Of a DNA stretch of 64,000 nt, positions 52,282 through 60,919 are shown piece by piece. A program made the translations under genes and the position numbers. Every line of letters begins with the position of its first letter. The first letter of the stretch is position 1. Below the pieces are notes generated by a model. That model saw only the letters and a list, made by a program, of their open reading frames with translations, was not told the DNA's origin and searched no databases. Origin of the DNA: JACVRW01 sp963814095 (lineage in GTDB: Bacteria > Actinomycetota > Thermoleophilia > Solirubrobacterales > Thermoleophilaceae); contig CAWFBT010000014.1 in assembly GCA_963814095.1 (NCBI GenBank), forward strand, positions 1 to 64,000. The letters run 5' to 3'.

Positions 52282-54765
52282 ATGGTTGGCCTCGTCGTCG
52301 TCTCGCACAGCGCTTCGCTGGCCGACGGCGTAGTCGAGCTGGCCCGCGAGATGGGGGGAGAGGAGGTGCGCATCGAGGCGGCGGGCGGCCTCGACGACGG
52401 CACCGTGGGGACCGACGCCGCGCGCGTCCTCGCGGCGATCGAGCGAGCGATGTCGGATGACGGCGTGCTCGTGTTGATGGACTTGGGCAGCGCGCTGATG
52501 AGCGCCGAGATGGCGACCGAGATGCTGGCCGACGGCGGCCGTGTCCTGCTCAGCGAGGCGCCGCTGGTGGAGGGAGCCGTCGCCGCCGCGGCCGCTGCGC
52601 GGGGCGGCAGCTCGCTCGAGGAGGTGGCGCGCGAGGCGCGCGGGGCGCTCGCCATGAAGAGCTCACAGCTCGGGTCGGATGAGGCGCCCGCGCAGGCGGA
52701 GGATGAGATCCCGCCCGAGGCCGACGCCGAGGCACGCATCCCCGTGCTCAACGAGATCGGCCTGCACGCGCGGCCGGCCGCGCTCGTCGTCGAGCTCGCA
52801 TCGCGCCACGAATCCGATCTGCGCCTCGCCAAGGCGGGCGGCGGCGCAGCGGTGAGCGCGCGCAGCCTCACCGGCCTGATGACGCTCGGCGCGCGGCTCG
52901 GGGACGAGCTCGTCGCCAGCGCCAGCGGGCCGGACGCACGCGAGGCGCTCGCGGAGCTCGAGGAGCTCGCGCGCGGCGGCTTCGGCGAGGGCGTCGCCGC
53001 CGGCAACGCCCCGCCCGCGGCGGCCGAGGAGGCGCCGCCCGTCGCCGAGGAGACCGGCGCGGAGGAGGCGCCGGAGCCCGGGACGGTATTGAGCGGCATC
53101 GCGGCCTCGCCGGGGATCGCCCTCGCGCCCGCCCGGCGGGTGGCGGCGGCGCCGCTCGCGCTGCCCGAGCGCGAGCCCGGCGACCCGGAGTCGGAGCGCC
53201 GGCGCCTCGACGACGGGCGCGAGTCGGCGCGGGCCGCGATCGACGCCGACCGCGAGCGGGTCGCCGCTCGCGGTGCGGCCGCCGAGGCGGAGATCTTCGC
53301 CGCCCACCTGGCGCTCCTCGACGACGAGGCGCTGCTCTCGCCGGCCCGCGCGGCGATCGAGGGGGGCTCCGCCGCCGAGCGGGCCTGGCTCGACGCCGCC
53401 GCCGAGGTGGCTGCGACCTACCGGGCTCTCGAGGCGCCGCTGCTGCGCGAGCGCGCCGCCGACGTGGACGACGTGGGCCGGCGCGTCGCCGCGGCGATCA
53501 GTGGCGAGGATGCGGCCGCGGGGCCGGCCGAGGAGGGCGTCGTCATCGCCGACGAGCTCACCCCCGGCGAGGCGGCTCGGCTCGATCCGGCGCTGGTGCG
53601 TGGCGTGGCGACCGCGCGGGGAACGCCCACCGCACACGCTGCGATCCTCGCCCGCGCGCTCGGGCTGCCGGCCGTGGTCGGGCTCGGTGGGCAGATCCTG
53701 GCCGTGCCCGAGGGCACGCCGCTCCTCCTCGACGGAGACGCGGGCTCGGTCCAGGTCGAACCCCCGGAGGAGCAGCTCGAGGCGGCCCGCGAGCGCGCCC
53801 GGCAGGCCGCCGAGCGGCGTGCGGCTGCCCGCGAACACGCGCGCGAGCCCGCCACGACCACGGACGGCGTGCGCGTCGAGGTGGCGGCGAACGTGGACGA
53901 CCCGGAGGCGGCCGCCGCGGCGGTCGAGCTCGGGGCGGAGGGCGTCGGCCTGCTGCGGACCGAGTTCATGTTCCTCGATCGGCCGAGCCTGCCCTCCGAG
54001 GACGAACAGGCGCGCATGATCGGCGAGATAGCGCTGGCGCTGGACGGGCGCCCGCTGATCGTGCGGACGCTCGACGCCGGCGCGGACAAGCCGCTGCCCG
54101 CGCTGCCGATGGCGCCCGAGGCGAACCCGTTCCTGGGCCGGCGCGGCATCCGGCTGTCGCTGGCGCGGCCGGAGCTGCTGGCCACGCAGCTGCGCGCCGC
54201 TCTGCGGGTGGCCGCCGAGCACCCCCTGAAGCTGATGTTCCCGATGGTCGCGACCGAGTCGGAGCTCGAGCAGGCGCTCGACATCCTCGCGCGCGCACGC
54301 GAGGAAACCGGCATCGACGCCCCGATGGAAACCGGCATCATGGTCGAGGTGCCGGCCGCCGCACTGCTGTCGGAGCGGCTGGCGCGGCACGTAGACTTCT
54401 TCTCGATCGGCACCAACGACCTGACCCAGTACGTGATGGCCGCCGAGCGCGGGAACGAGAACGTGGCGCCGTTACTGGCGGGGCCGCAGCCCGCGCTGCT
54501 CCGGCTCGTGCGTGAGACGGTCGAGGGGGCCGAGGCCCACGGCCGCTGGGTCGGGGTCTGCGGTGAGTTGGCCGGCGACCCGCCCGCGGCCGTGCTGCTC
54601 GCCGGACTCGGAGCGCGCGAGCTCAGCATGGCGCCGCCGCTCGTGCCCGAGGTCAAGGCAGCGCTGCGCGGAGTCAGCATGAGCGACGCGCGCGCAGTGG
54701 CCGAAGAGGCGCTCGCCGCCGAGGACGCCGACGAGGCGCGGCGGCTCGCCGCGACGCTTCTGTGA
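52282..54765 (+). CDS. dhaM: DhaM-HPr-Enzyme I fusion (PEP-dependent phosphorelay for dihydroxyacetone kinase)
   Basis: 827 residues, three domains. (1) About 1-130 EIIA-Man/DhaM: LVVVSHSASLADG with active His9 and LMDLGSALMSAEMA. (2) About 150-235 HPr: IGLHARPAALVVEL with active His at about 162. (3) About 262-827 Enzyme I: GIAASPGIALAPA, GTPTAHAAILAR (active His about 453), RTEFMFLDRPSLPSE, MVEVPAAAL, FFSIGTNDLTQYVMAAERGN and GVCGELAGDP. One polypeptide thus carries phosphate from PEP to DhaL-ADP. HPr lacks the usual regulatory Ser context. Coupled to the next gene by overlapping start/stop. Confidence 0.95.
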   Translation: MVGLVVVSHSASLADGVVELAREMGGEEVRIEAAGGLDDGTVGTDAARVLAAIERAMSDDGVLVLMDLGSALMSAEMATEMLADGGRVLLSEAPLVEGAVAAAAAARGGSSLEEVAREARGALAMKSSQLGSDEAPAQAEDEIPPEADAEARIPVLNEIGLHARPAALVVELASRHESDLRLAKAGGGAAVSARSLTGLMTLGARLGDELVASASGPDAREALAELEELARGGFGEGVAAGNAPPAAAEEAPPVAEETGAEEAPEPGTVLSGIAASPGIALAPARRVAAAPLALPEREPGDPESERRRLDDGRESARAAIDADRERVAARGAAAEAEIFAAHLALLDDEALLSPARAAIEGGSAAERAWLDAAAEVAATYRALEAPLLRERAADVDDVGRRVAAAISGEDAAAGPAEEGVVIADELTPGEAARLDPALVRGVATARGTPTAHAAILARALGLPAVVGLGGQILAVPEGTPLLLDGDAGSVQVEPPEEQLEAARERARQAAERRAAAREHAREPATTTDGVRVEVAANVDDPEAAAAAVELGAEGVGLLRTEFMFLDRPSLPSEDEQARMIGEIALALDGRPLIVRTLDAGADKPLPALPMAPEANPFLGRRGIRLSLARPELLATQLRAALRVAAEHPLKLMFPMVATESELEQALDILARAREETGIDAPMETGIMVEVPAAALLSERLARHVDFFSIGTNDLTQYVMAAERGNENVAPLLAGPQPALLRLVRETVEGAEAHGRWVGVCGELAGDPPAAVLLAGLGARELSMAPPLVPEVKAALRGVSMSDARAVAEEALAAEDADEARRLAATLL

Positions 54766-55367
54766 GCGGACCTGCCGACGGCGCTGCCCCGGCGGTCGGG
54801 CCACGCCGGATGCGATCACAGACCGACGAGACCCGCACCCGGCTGCTCGTGATCGGGACCAGCCTGCGGATCCTGCTGACCCCGGTCGTGATGGCGCTCG
54901 TCCTCGCGGGGTCCGACACGGCCGCTGCGATCGTCTTCCTCGCCGCCGCCGCGACCGACTGGTTTGACGGACGGCTGGCCCGGCGCTGGGAGGTCACCAC
55001 CCGGCTCGGATCGTTCCTCGACACCACCGCCGACAAGCTGCTCGTGGCCGGCGTGCTCGTCTCGCTCGTGGCGGTCGACCGGGTATCGCCGTGGATCGTG
55101 ATGGTGATCGTCGGGCGCGAGCTGGTGCTGCTCGGCCTGCGGGCGGCCGTCGCCGCCGAGGGCCGGCAGTTCGAGACGTCGCTGCTCGGCAAGTGGAAGG
55201 CCACCGTGCAGTTCGTGGCGATCGCGCTGGCGATCGTGCGCCCCGATGTGATCGTCGCCGGCGAGTACCTCGACGAGTGGGCGATGCTGGTGGCGGCCGT
55301 CGTCACCGCCTGGTCCGGGATCGACTACCTGCTCCGCTTCTCAGCAGTCCTGCGCTCCGACCCGTGA
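54762..55367 (+). CDS. CDP-alcohol phosphatidyltransferase (PgsA-like)
   Basis: 201 residues, multi-pass. The CDP-alcohol motif DGX2ARX8GX3DX3D is seen in DWFDGRLARRWEVTTRLGSFLDTTADK. Probable phosphatidylglycerophosphate synthase joining CDP-diacylglycerol to glycerol 3-phosphate, which would link it to the preceding locus; other acceptors are possible. GTG overlaps the dhaM stop. Confidence 0.88.
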   Translation: MSGPADGAAPAVGPRRMRSQTDETRTRLLVIGTSLRILLTPVVMALVLAGSDTAAAIVFLAAAATDWFDGRLARRWEVTTRLGSFLDTTADKLLVAGVLVSLVAVDRVSPWIVMVIVGRELVLLGLRAAVAAEGRQFETSLLGKWKATVQFVAIALAIVRPDVIVAGEYLDEWAMLVAAVVTAWSGIDYLLRFSAVLRSDP

Positions 55368-56350
55368 GCCGCGTCTTCGTGACCGGAGGCAGCGGCGTAG
55401 TCGGCGGCGCGCTCGTCGACTCGCTGCGCGGGCGGGACGACGACGTCGTTGCGCTGGCGCGCTCCGAGGCGTCCGGGGCCGCGCTCGAGCGCCGCGGCGC
55501 GCGGGTGGTCCGCGGCGACGTCCTCGATGCCGAGGTGCTCGCCCGGGGCATGGAGGGCTGCGACACCGTCTACCACGTGGCCGGGATCAACACGCTCTGC
55601 GTCGAGGATCCGTCGGCGATGCTGCGCGCGAACATCGAGGGTCCGGCCGTGGTGATCCGCGCGGCCGCGCAGGCCGGGGTGGCGCGGGTCGTGCATACCT
55701 CCTCGGCGGCCACCCTCGGAGAGCCCGAGGGGAGCATCGGGAACGAGGACACGCCGCACCGCGGCTGGTTCCTCTCCACCTACGAGCGCTCGAAGACCGA
55801 GGGCGAGAAGGTTGCGTTCGAGACCGGGCGCCAGGAGGGCGTCGAGGTCGTGTCGGTCAACCCGTCGTCGGTTCAGGGCCCTGGCCGGGCCGGCGGCACG
55901 GCCCGCTTCCTCCTCGCCTTTCTCGACGGCCGCCTGAAGCTGTTCGTCAACACCCACATCAGCCTGATCGACATCGAGGACTGCAGCGCCGGGCACCTGC
56001 TCGCCGCCGAGCGCGGCCAGCCGGGCGAGCGCTACGTCCTCAACGGGATGACGCTCACGATCGCCGACGCGTTCACGCTGGCTGCCGAGGTCGCCGGCGT
56101 CGAGCGCAGCCCGCGACTCGTGCCGCGCCAGGCGGCGACGGTCGCCGGGACCGTCGTCGAGCGCGCCTTCCGGCTCGTGCGCCGCCGGCCGCCCGTGTGC
56201 CGCGAGATGGTGCGAACGCTGATCCACGGGCACCGCTACGACGGCTCGCGCGCCGAGCGTGAGCTCGGCCTGCGCTACAGCGACCCGCGCGACACAATCC
56301 GCCGCACGGTGGCGTGGGCACGCGAGGCGGGGCTCCTGCGCAACACTTAG
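55364..56350 (+). CDS. NAD-dependent epimerase/dehydratase family protein
   Basis: 328 residues, extended SDR. FVTGGSGVVGGALVDSL (NAD loop), VYHVAGINT, HTSSAATLGE and STYERSKTEGEKVAFE (YxxxK is shifted: Y-E-R-S-K). The C-terminus RELGLRYSDPRDTIRRTVAWAREAGLL is typical of hopanoid-associated or dihydroflavonol-reductase-like SDRs. Substrate unknown. GTG overlaps the previous stop. Confidence 0.86.
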   Translation: MSRVFVTGGSGVVGGALVDSLRGRDDDVVALARSEASGAALERRGARVVRGDVLDAEVLARGMEGCDTVYHVAGINTLCVEDPSAMLRANIEGPAVVIRAAAQAGVARVVHTSSAATLGEPEGSIGNEDTPHRGWFLSTYERSKTEGEKVAFETGRQEGVEVVSVNPSSVQGPGRAGGTARFLLAFLDGRLKLFVNTHISLIDIEDCSAGHLLAAERGQPGERYVLNGMTLTIADAFTLAAEVAGVERSPRLVPRQAATVAGTVVERAFRLVRRRPPVCREMVRTLIHGHRYDGSRAERELGLRYSDPRDTIRRTVAWAREAGLLRNT

Positions 56351-56355
56351 AGGCC

Positions 56356-57153
56356 GTGGCGGCATGCACGGTCAATGGCGTGCGGCTGGCGTATGAGGAG
56401 CGCGGCAGCGGTGACCCGATCCTCTGCATCCACGGCGCCGGAAGCTCGGCGCAGCTCTGGGCCGACGCCGTCGAGGAGCTCGCGCAGCTGGGCCGGGTGA
56501 TCGCCTACGACCGCCGCGGCTGTAGTCGCAGCGAGCGTCCGGAGCCCTACGAGCGCACGAGCGTGTCCGAGCACGCTGATGACGCTGCTGCGCTGCTCGA
56601 CGCTCTCGGCGCAGCGCCAGCCGTGGTCATCGGGCGCAGCTACGGCGGCACGGTCGCCATCGACATGGCGATCCGGCACCCCGAGCACGTGCGAGCGCTG
56701 GCTTCGCTCGAGGGCGACGCCCCACGCGAGCTCGCCCCGGCCACCGCCGCATGGCTCGACGGAGCGCAGCGGCGCATTTCCCAGGCCGCCGAGCAGGCCG
56801 GTGCCGACGCCGCGGCTGAGGTGCTGATCGACGAGGTCTTCGGCGAGGGGGTTTGGCCGCAGCTGCCGGAGCTGATGCGCCGCATCCTCACCGAGAACGG
56901 GCCGGCCATTCTCGCCGAGCTCGGCGGCGAGTGGTGGCTCGACGCCGATGCCGAGGCGCTGGCCGCCATCGAGCAGCCCGCGCTGCTCGTCGCGGCGGAG
57001 GACTCGCGAGCCGAGCTGCGCGAACCCAGCAAGGTGCTGGCGGCGGCGATGCCGAGCGCCCGACTCGTGGTCGTGGGGGGCGGCCACCTGATCGACCCGG
57101 CGGCCCCCGACGTGCTCGCCTTCGTCCGCGAGGTGCTCAGCGCGTCGGCGTGA
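56356..57153 (+). CDS. Alpha/beta hydrolase
   Basis: 265 residues. Oxyanion LCIHGAGSSAQLW, IAYDRRGCSRSERP, nucleophile VIGRSYGGTVA (Ser about 94) and late GGGHLIDP with the catalytic His. GTG 56356 is 5 bp after the epimerase stop; the ATG further in would lose the first strand. Convergent overlap of 17 nt with the next gene. Confidence 0.85.
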   Translation: MAACTVNGVRLAYEERGSGDPILCIHGAGSSAQLWADAVEELAQLGRVIAYDRRGCSRSERPEPYERTSVSEHADDAAALLDALGAAPAVVIGRSYGGTVAIDMAIRHPEHVRALASLEGDAPRELAPATAAWLDGAQRRISQAAEQAGADAAAEVLIDEVFGEGVWPQLPELMRRILTENGPAILAELGGEWWLDADAEALAAIEQPALLVAAEDSRAELREPSKVLAAAMPSARLVVVGGGHLIDPAAPDVLAFVREVLSASA

Positions 57154-57439
57154 GCGTCAGGCGGCGCAGGAGCGACCGGGCCGGGGCGACGTCGCCGCCC
57201 TGACGCATGATCTGGTAGCGGCGCATGCGCAGGTGGGAGACGATCGCCGCAGTGCGCTTGAAGGGATTGGCGTTGACCTCGCCGGTCTCGAGCGAGATCG
57301 CGGCCAGGCAGTTGCCGTCGAGCTCCGCGAGCATGACGTTCCCATGGAGCGGCACGGTGCTGTCGACCTCGGCGAGCCGGCGCAGGGCCGGTGTGTCGTC
57401 AGTTTGGGCCATCCGGATGGTGAGCGAGTCGATGTTCAT
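57137..57439 (-). CDS. Small GNAT-like protein
   Basis: 100 residues from ATG 57439. LTIRMAQTDDTPALRRLAEVDST resembles the first GNAT helix pair, and MLAELDGNCLAAISLETGEVNANPFKRTAAIVSHLRMR the beta2-beta4 region; the acetyl-CoA loop is missing. Similar short proteins are, as far as I recall, common in actinobacteria. The function may be non-catalytic. Confidence 0.68.
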   Translation of the reverse strand: MNIDSLTIRMAQTDDTPALRRLAEVDSTVPLHGNVMLAELDGNCLAAISLETGEVNANPFKRTAAIVSHLRMRRYQIMRQGGDVAPARSLLRRLTLTPTR

Positions 57440-57507
57440 AGTCGTACAGACCACCTTCCCACGAACTTCATTCCTGTCTGTGAGCGGTCTCACAGGCCCG
57501 CAACGCG

Positions 57508-58389
57508 CTAGGCGCTGTCGAAGATCCCGCAGACGCGGTCAAAGCGGCCGGCGGCGAGGTCCGCGGGCGATATCTCCACCTGCAGCCGGCCGCCGTCCGC
57601 GACCTCGAAGCCGACCCCGAAGTCGAGACCGATCGTGATCAGGTGGCGCCAGGGGTCGATGGGCCGCTCCGTTCGCCTCCAGCAGCTCCCGCCGCCGTTC
57701 GGCGTGTCCACGTAGCCGAGCAGCCGGTGGCTCAGCAGGCCGTTGCGCCGGTGCAGGGATTCGCGCAGATCCCACCAGTGGTCGACCTCGCTGTCGATGA
57801 GGAGGACGTCGCTCAGGGGCGCGGCCAGCGACTGGAAGTCCATCGCAACGTCCGGGACGTCGGGACGCACGGCGTAGCGCAGCCGAGCGGGACGCAGGCG
57901 CATGACGGCGGCACGGCGCGGCGGCCGCACGCGCGCGAGCGACGTGCCGGTGGGCGCGTGGACGACGGCGGTGCAGCGCCCGCCCCAGAGCCCCGACTGG
58001 GTGGACGAGGGGAACTCGAAAAGGACCTCCATGAAGACGAGCAGCAGGCCCCCATGACTCCCGAGCTCAGCGGCCTCGGGCGGCAGGTCGGAGAGCCGCA
58101 GCTGGCCGAGGAACGTCATGCGCTTGCCGCGGCAGTGCGGCCAGGGCGTCCCGACCGGCAGGTCGGGGTTGCCGCCGAGCCGCGAAGTGCCGAGCTCGCC
58201 CGGGGCACGCCGCAGCAGCTTGCGCAGCACTAGCACCGTCGGGCGCGCGCTCGCCACGACCCGGTCCGCGACGTGCCCGAAGCCGGCCGCGCTCGCGGCC
58301 GGCCCGACCTCCTCCTGCGCGTAGCCATCCGCATGCGCGGCGGCGGGCAGGGCCAGCAGGAGAGCGAGGGCGGCGGTCGCGCGGCGCAC
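57508..58389 (-). CDS. DUF1963 (YwqG-like) family protein with signal peptide
   Basis: 293 residues. Signal peptide (ATAALALLLALPAAAHA). SRLGGNPDLPVGTPWPHCRGKRMTFLGQLRLSDLP is the DUF1963 signature, with LLSHRLLGYVDTPNGG and FDRVCGIFDSA near the end. A secreted version is unusual. GTG 58389 is 6 nt after TAGTGT (58401-58396). Function unknown. Confidence 0.8.
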   Translation of the reverse strand: MRRATAALALLLALPAAAHADGYAQEEVGPAASAAGFGHVADRVVASARPTVLVLRKLLRRAPGELGTSRLGGNPDLPVGTPWPHCRGKRMTFLGQLRLSDLPPEAAELGSHGGLLLVFMEVLFEFPSSTQSGLWGGRCTAVVHAPTGTSLARVRPPRRAAVMRLRPARLRYAVRPDVPDVAMDFQSLAAPLSDVLLIDSEVDHWWDLRESLHRRNGLLSHRLLGYVDTPNGGGSCWRRTERPIDPWRHLITIGLDFGVGFEVADGGRLQVEISPADLAAGRFDRVCGIFDSA

Positions 58390-58429
58390 CGCGTCACACT
58401 ATTCGCGCGGCCCGCCGCGCGCACCATTC

Positions 58430-58561
58430 GTGCGCGAGCTGCCCGAGGTCGAGCAGCTGATCTTGCGAGCCGCGGCCGTGCGCCGCTGGCTCGAGGCGGC
58501 AAGCGCCTGTGACTGCGAGACGCTCGACGTCTGCGCGCTGTTTCAGGACGGCCGCCCCTAG
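58430..58561 (+). CDS. Possible 43-aa Cys-containing protein
   Basis: From GTG 58430: MRELPEVEQLILRAAAVRRW, then LEAASACDCETLDVCALFQD, GRP, stop TAG 58559-58561. Amphipathic helix followed by CxC...C, codon pattern like real genes here. No RBS or homologue that I can name. The stop codon lies in the left arm of the 22-bp inverted repeat, so the original gene may have ended elsewhere. Confidence 0.4.
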   Translation: MRELPEVEQLILRAAAVRRWLEAASACDCETLDVCALFQDGRP

Positions 58562-58729
58562 ATGGTTGATTCCACGACCCCGCACGTGCGGATGACGCAC
58601 GGATACCGTCGCCGGATCGGGGTCATCGGGCTCGCCAATACGCATTCGTATTGGCTTCGCCCTGCTTCCCCCGCCCGGCTCGGTCCCGTGCGCCCCCGCC
58701 CACACGCGGTCGTGGAATCAACCATCTAG
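58558..58729. repeat. 172-bp element with 22-bp perfect inverted ends (MITE-like or structured RNA)
   Basis: The left arm (58558-58579) begins CTAGATGGTTGATTCC and ends ACGACC; the right arm (58708-58729) is its exact reverse complement. Inside are a 12-bp palindrome CCGCACGTGCGG (58580-58591) and a perfect 9-bp hairpin GCCAATACG-CATT-CGTATTGGC (58634-58655). TA dinucleotides border both ends, as with IS630/Tc1-type MITEs. The stop codons of both flanking reading frames lie inside the arms. Confidence 0.65.
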
Positions 58730-59640
58730 TGCGGCGCCGGTAGCGCGTGCTCGCCCTCGTCGGGCTCGGGGGCCGGCCCCGCGCGCGTCTGGATCACGAT
58801 CGCGACGATCACGATTGCGCCGCCGATCAGCGTGGCCGTGCTGGGCCGCTCGTCAAGCGCCAGCCACACCCACACCGGCCCGAGGACCACTTCGAGCAGC
58901 GTGATCAACCCCACCTGCGCGGCCGGGATGAGGCGAGCGCCGACGGTGAGCAGCGCGAAGCCGAGCCCGATCTGGCCGATGCCGAGGGCGGCGAGCCAGC
59001 CGATGTCGCCGCCGCTGATCTCGGACGGCGTCGCGAACGGCAGGAAGACCGCCACCAGGACCAGCTGCGAGAGACAGGTCGCGGGCGCCATCGACACGTC
59101 GTGGCGCCAGCGCGTGATGACGATCATGATCGCGAAGGCGAGTGCGGTCGTGAACGCGAGCGCATCGCCCACGAGATCCCCCTCGCCCGGTGAGCCGAGC
59201 ATGACTGTGACCCCCGCCAGGGCCAGGCCCATCGCCAGGACGGTGCGCCGCGTGATCGGCTCGCCGAGCGTGACCCGGGCCAGCAGCGCGGCGAGCACGG
59301 GCGCCACCGCGAGGATGAAGAGGACGCGCGCCACACTCGTGTGGTTGAGCGCGGCGATGAAGCCGCCCGAGGCGAACGCCACACACAGCGCCACGGCGAT
59401 GCCGGCCAGGCCGATTGAGCGGAACGCGTGCACGAGGCGCCCGCGCTCCACGACCGCGACGTAGGCGAGCAGCGCCACGCCCGCGAACGCAGCCCGACCC
59501 ATCACCTGCGTCGGTGTGTCGAGCGTGAGCTGGCGCTGGAGGACGCCGGCCGTCGACCAGGCGATCGCCGCCAGTGCGACGTAGATCTGGCCGCGCCGCT
59601 GGCGCCGCGACTCCTCGAGCGCCACCGTCGCCGTCGTCAC
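58726..59640 (-). CDS. EamA (DMT superfamily) transporter
   Basis: 304 residues from GTG 59640. Ten hydrophobic helices in two EamA halves: GQIYVALAAIAWSTAGVLQRQL and DLVGDALAFTTALAFAIMIVI, with AQVGLITLLEVVLGPVWVWLALDERPS before the last helix. Substrate unknown (amino acid or metabolite efflux). GTG is 4 nt after the GH15-like stop. The stop TAG lies in the right arm of the inverted repeat. Confidence 0.86.
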   Translation of the reverse strand: MTTATVALEESRRQRRGQIYVALAAIAWSTAGVLQRQLTLDTPTQVMGRAAFAGVALLAYVAVVERGRLVHAFRSIGLAGIAVALCVAFASGGFIAALNHTSVARVLFILAVAPVLAALLARVTLGEPITRRTVLAMGLALAGVTVMLGSPGEGDLVGDALAFTTALAFAIMIVITRWRHDVSMAPATCLSQLVLVAVFLPFATPSEISGGDIGWLAALGIGQIGLGFALLTVGARLIPAAQVGLITLLEVVLGPVWVWLALDERPSTATLIGGAIVIVAIVIQTRAGPAPEPDEGEHALPAPH

Positions 59641-59644
59641 GCTC

Positions 59645-60919
59645 TCAAGTCTTACCGGATGGCTCTTCGGGGCCGAGCAGCCCGTCGAGCGTGAGCGCCG
59701 CCGAGACAAGCGCCAGGTGGGTGGCCGCGTGCGGGAAGTTGCCGAGCTGCTCGCCGGTCGGCCCGATCGCCTCGGAGAGCAGCCCGAGCTCGTTCGCGCG
59801 GGCAAGCGTCTTCTCGAATGAGAGCCGTGCCTCGTCGACGCGACCAGTTCGCGCGAGCTCCTCGGCCGCCCTGAACGCGGCGTGGGGGAGGCCGCCCGGC
59901 GCAGACGCCGGCTCGATCGGAGGGCCGATCCGGACGGGACCGCAGCCGCGCCAGCCCTCGAATCCACCCAGCTCCGTCTCCGCTCGCTCGGCGAGCCAGG
60001 TGAGCGACGCCCGCGAGTCGTCCTCGAGACCGAGCCGGCGGAGCAGCTCGGCCGCGCGGGCGGCATCCTCGGCGCGCGGGTGGCGCCCGTCACGGCGCCG
60101 GCCGCCCTCGAGGCGCTCCGGCAACGAGGTGGTGGCCGCGGCCGCCAGCGCGCCGGACGGCGCGTGCGTGAGGAGCTTGAGGGCGAGCACGGAGCGGTGC
60201 ACCGTCTCGCGCCAGCGTCCCTCGTAGCGCGAGCCTGCGAGCCACCCGCGCCAGAATGCGATCGTCGCCTCGAAAGCGCCGGCGGCGAGCGGCGGCAGCT
60301 CAGCCGGGGACAGGGTCAGGGTCAGAACCTCGGCGGGGGCCACGCAGAACTTCGCCTGGACTCCCGTGCGCGTGCGGCGCAGCCGCAGCGGCGCGTTCAG
60401 CGTGAGCGCCTGGCCGGCGCTCTCGAACAGTGCGCCGTCGTCGCGCAGCTGCACGCTGTGCCTGCGCCTCGCGTAGTCGAAGCGCGGCTCGATCTCCATC
60501 ACGAGATGCGGCTCGCCGCGCACCCCGATCACTCGCCGCACGAGCGTGCCCGGGGTCGCGCCGACGGGCATGAAGTCCTCGACCTCGAGCTCGCCCTCCT
60601 CCGACATGAAGCGCGTGACGAGCACGTTGGTGTCGGGCAGGTAGAGCTGGCGCGAGCGCCAGTGCCTGCCGGCCGGGCAGAGCGACCAGTGGCCGCCGCG
60701 GCGGGCGTCGAGGAGCGCGCCGAACACGCTCGGGGCGTCTATGCGCGCCGGGCAGTGCCAGTCGATCGTCCCCTCGGCGCCCACCAGGGCGACGGTGTGC
60801 AGGTCGCCGATCACGCCGTGCTCGGCGATCGGGAGATAGCCGCCCGCCGAGGGCGGCCCCTCCGGGCGCAGGCCACACGGGAACCTGAGCCGCCGTGGGC
60901 CGTGGCAGTCAGCCGGCAT
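59645..60919 (-). CDS. GH15 glucoamylase/trehalase-like protein lacking the catalytic core
   Basis: 424 residues; the family is about 600. N-terminal GH15 sandwich domain intact (GYLPIAEHGVIGDLHTVALVGAEGTIDWHCPARID, LKLLTHAPSGALAAAATTSLPE). The expected RNWDYRYTWIRDAAF block and first catalytic Glu are missing: SLPERLEGGRRRDGRHPRAEDAARAAELLRRLGLEDDS follows at once. Later pieces remain (LGGFEGWRGCGPVRIG, ANELGLLSEAIGPTGEQLGNFPHAATHLALVSAAL). Probably inactive as a hydrolase. Start overlaps the corrected DUF1772 end by 11 nt. Confidence 0.8.
   Translation of the reverse strand: MPADCHGPRRLRFPCGLRPEGPPSAGGYLPIAEHGVIGDLHTVALVGAEGTIDWHCPARIDAPSVFGALLDARRGGHWSLCPAGRHWRSRQLYLPDTNVLVTRFMSEEGELEVEDFMPVGATPGTLVRRVIGVRGEPHLVMEIEPRFDYARRRHSVQLRDDGALFESAGQALTLNAPLRLRRTRTGVQAKFCVAPAEVLTLTLSPAELPPLAAGAFEATIAFWRGWLAGSRYEGRWRETVHRSVLALKLLTHAPSGALAAAATTSLPERLEGGRRRDGRHPRAEDAARAAELLRRLGLEDDSRASLTWLAERAETELGGFEGWRGCGPVRIGPPIEPASAPGGLPHAAFRAAEELARTGRVDEARLSFEKTLARANELGLLSEAIGPTGEQLGNFPHAATHLALVSAALTLDGLLGPEEPSGKT

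Noticed and set aside
58394..58705. 103-codon minus-strand frame across the inverted-repeat element
   Set aside because: Runs through the hairpin and palindromes; low-complexity product without a plausible RBS.
60811..60908. Arg-rich C-terminal extension of the DUF1772 protein
   Set aside because: Produced by the frameshift at about 61044; the corrected frame ends at 60909 with the family's normal last helix.
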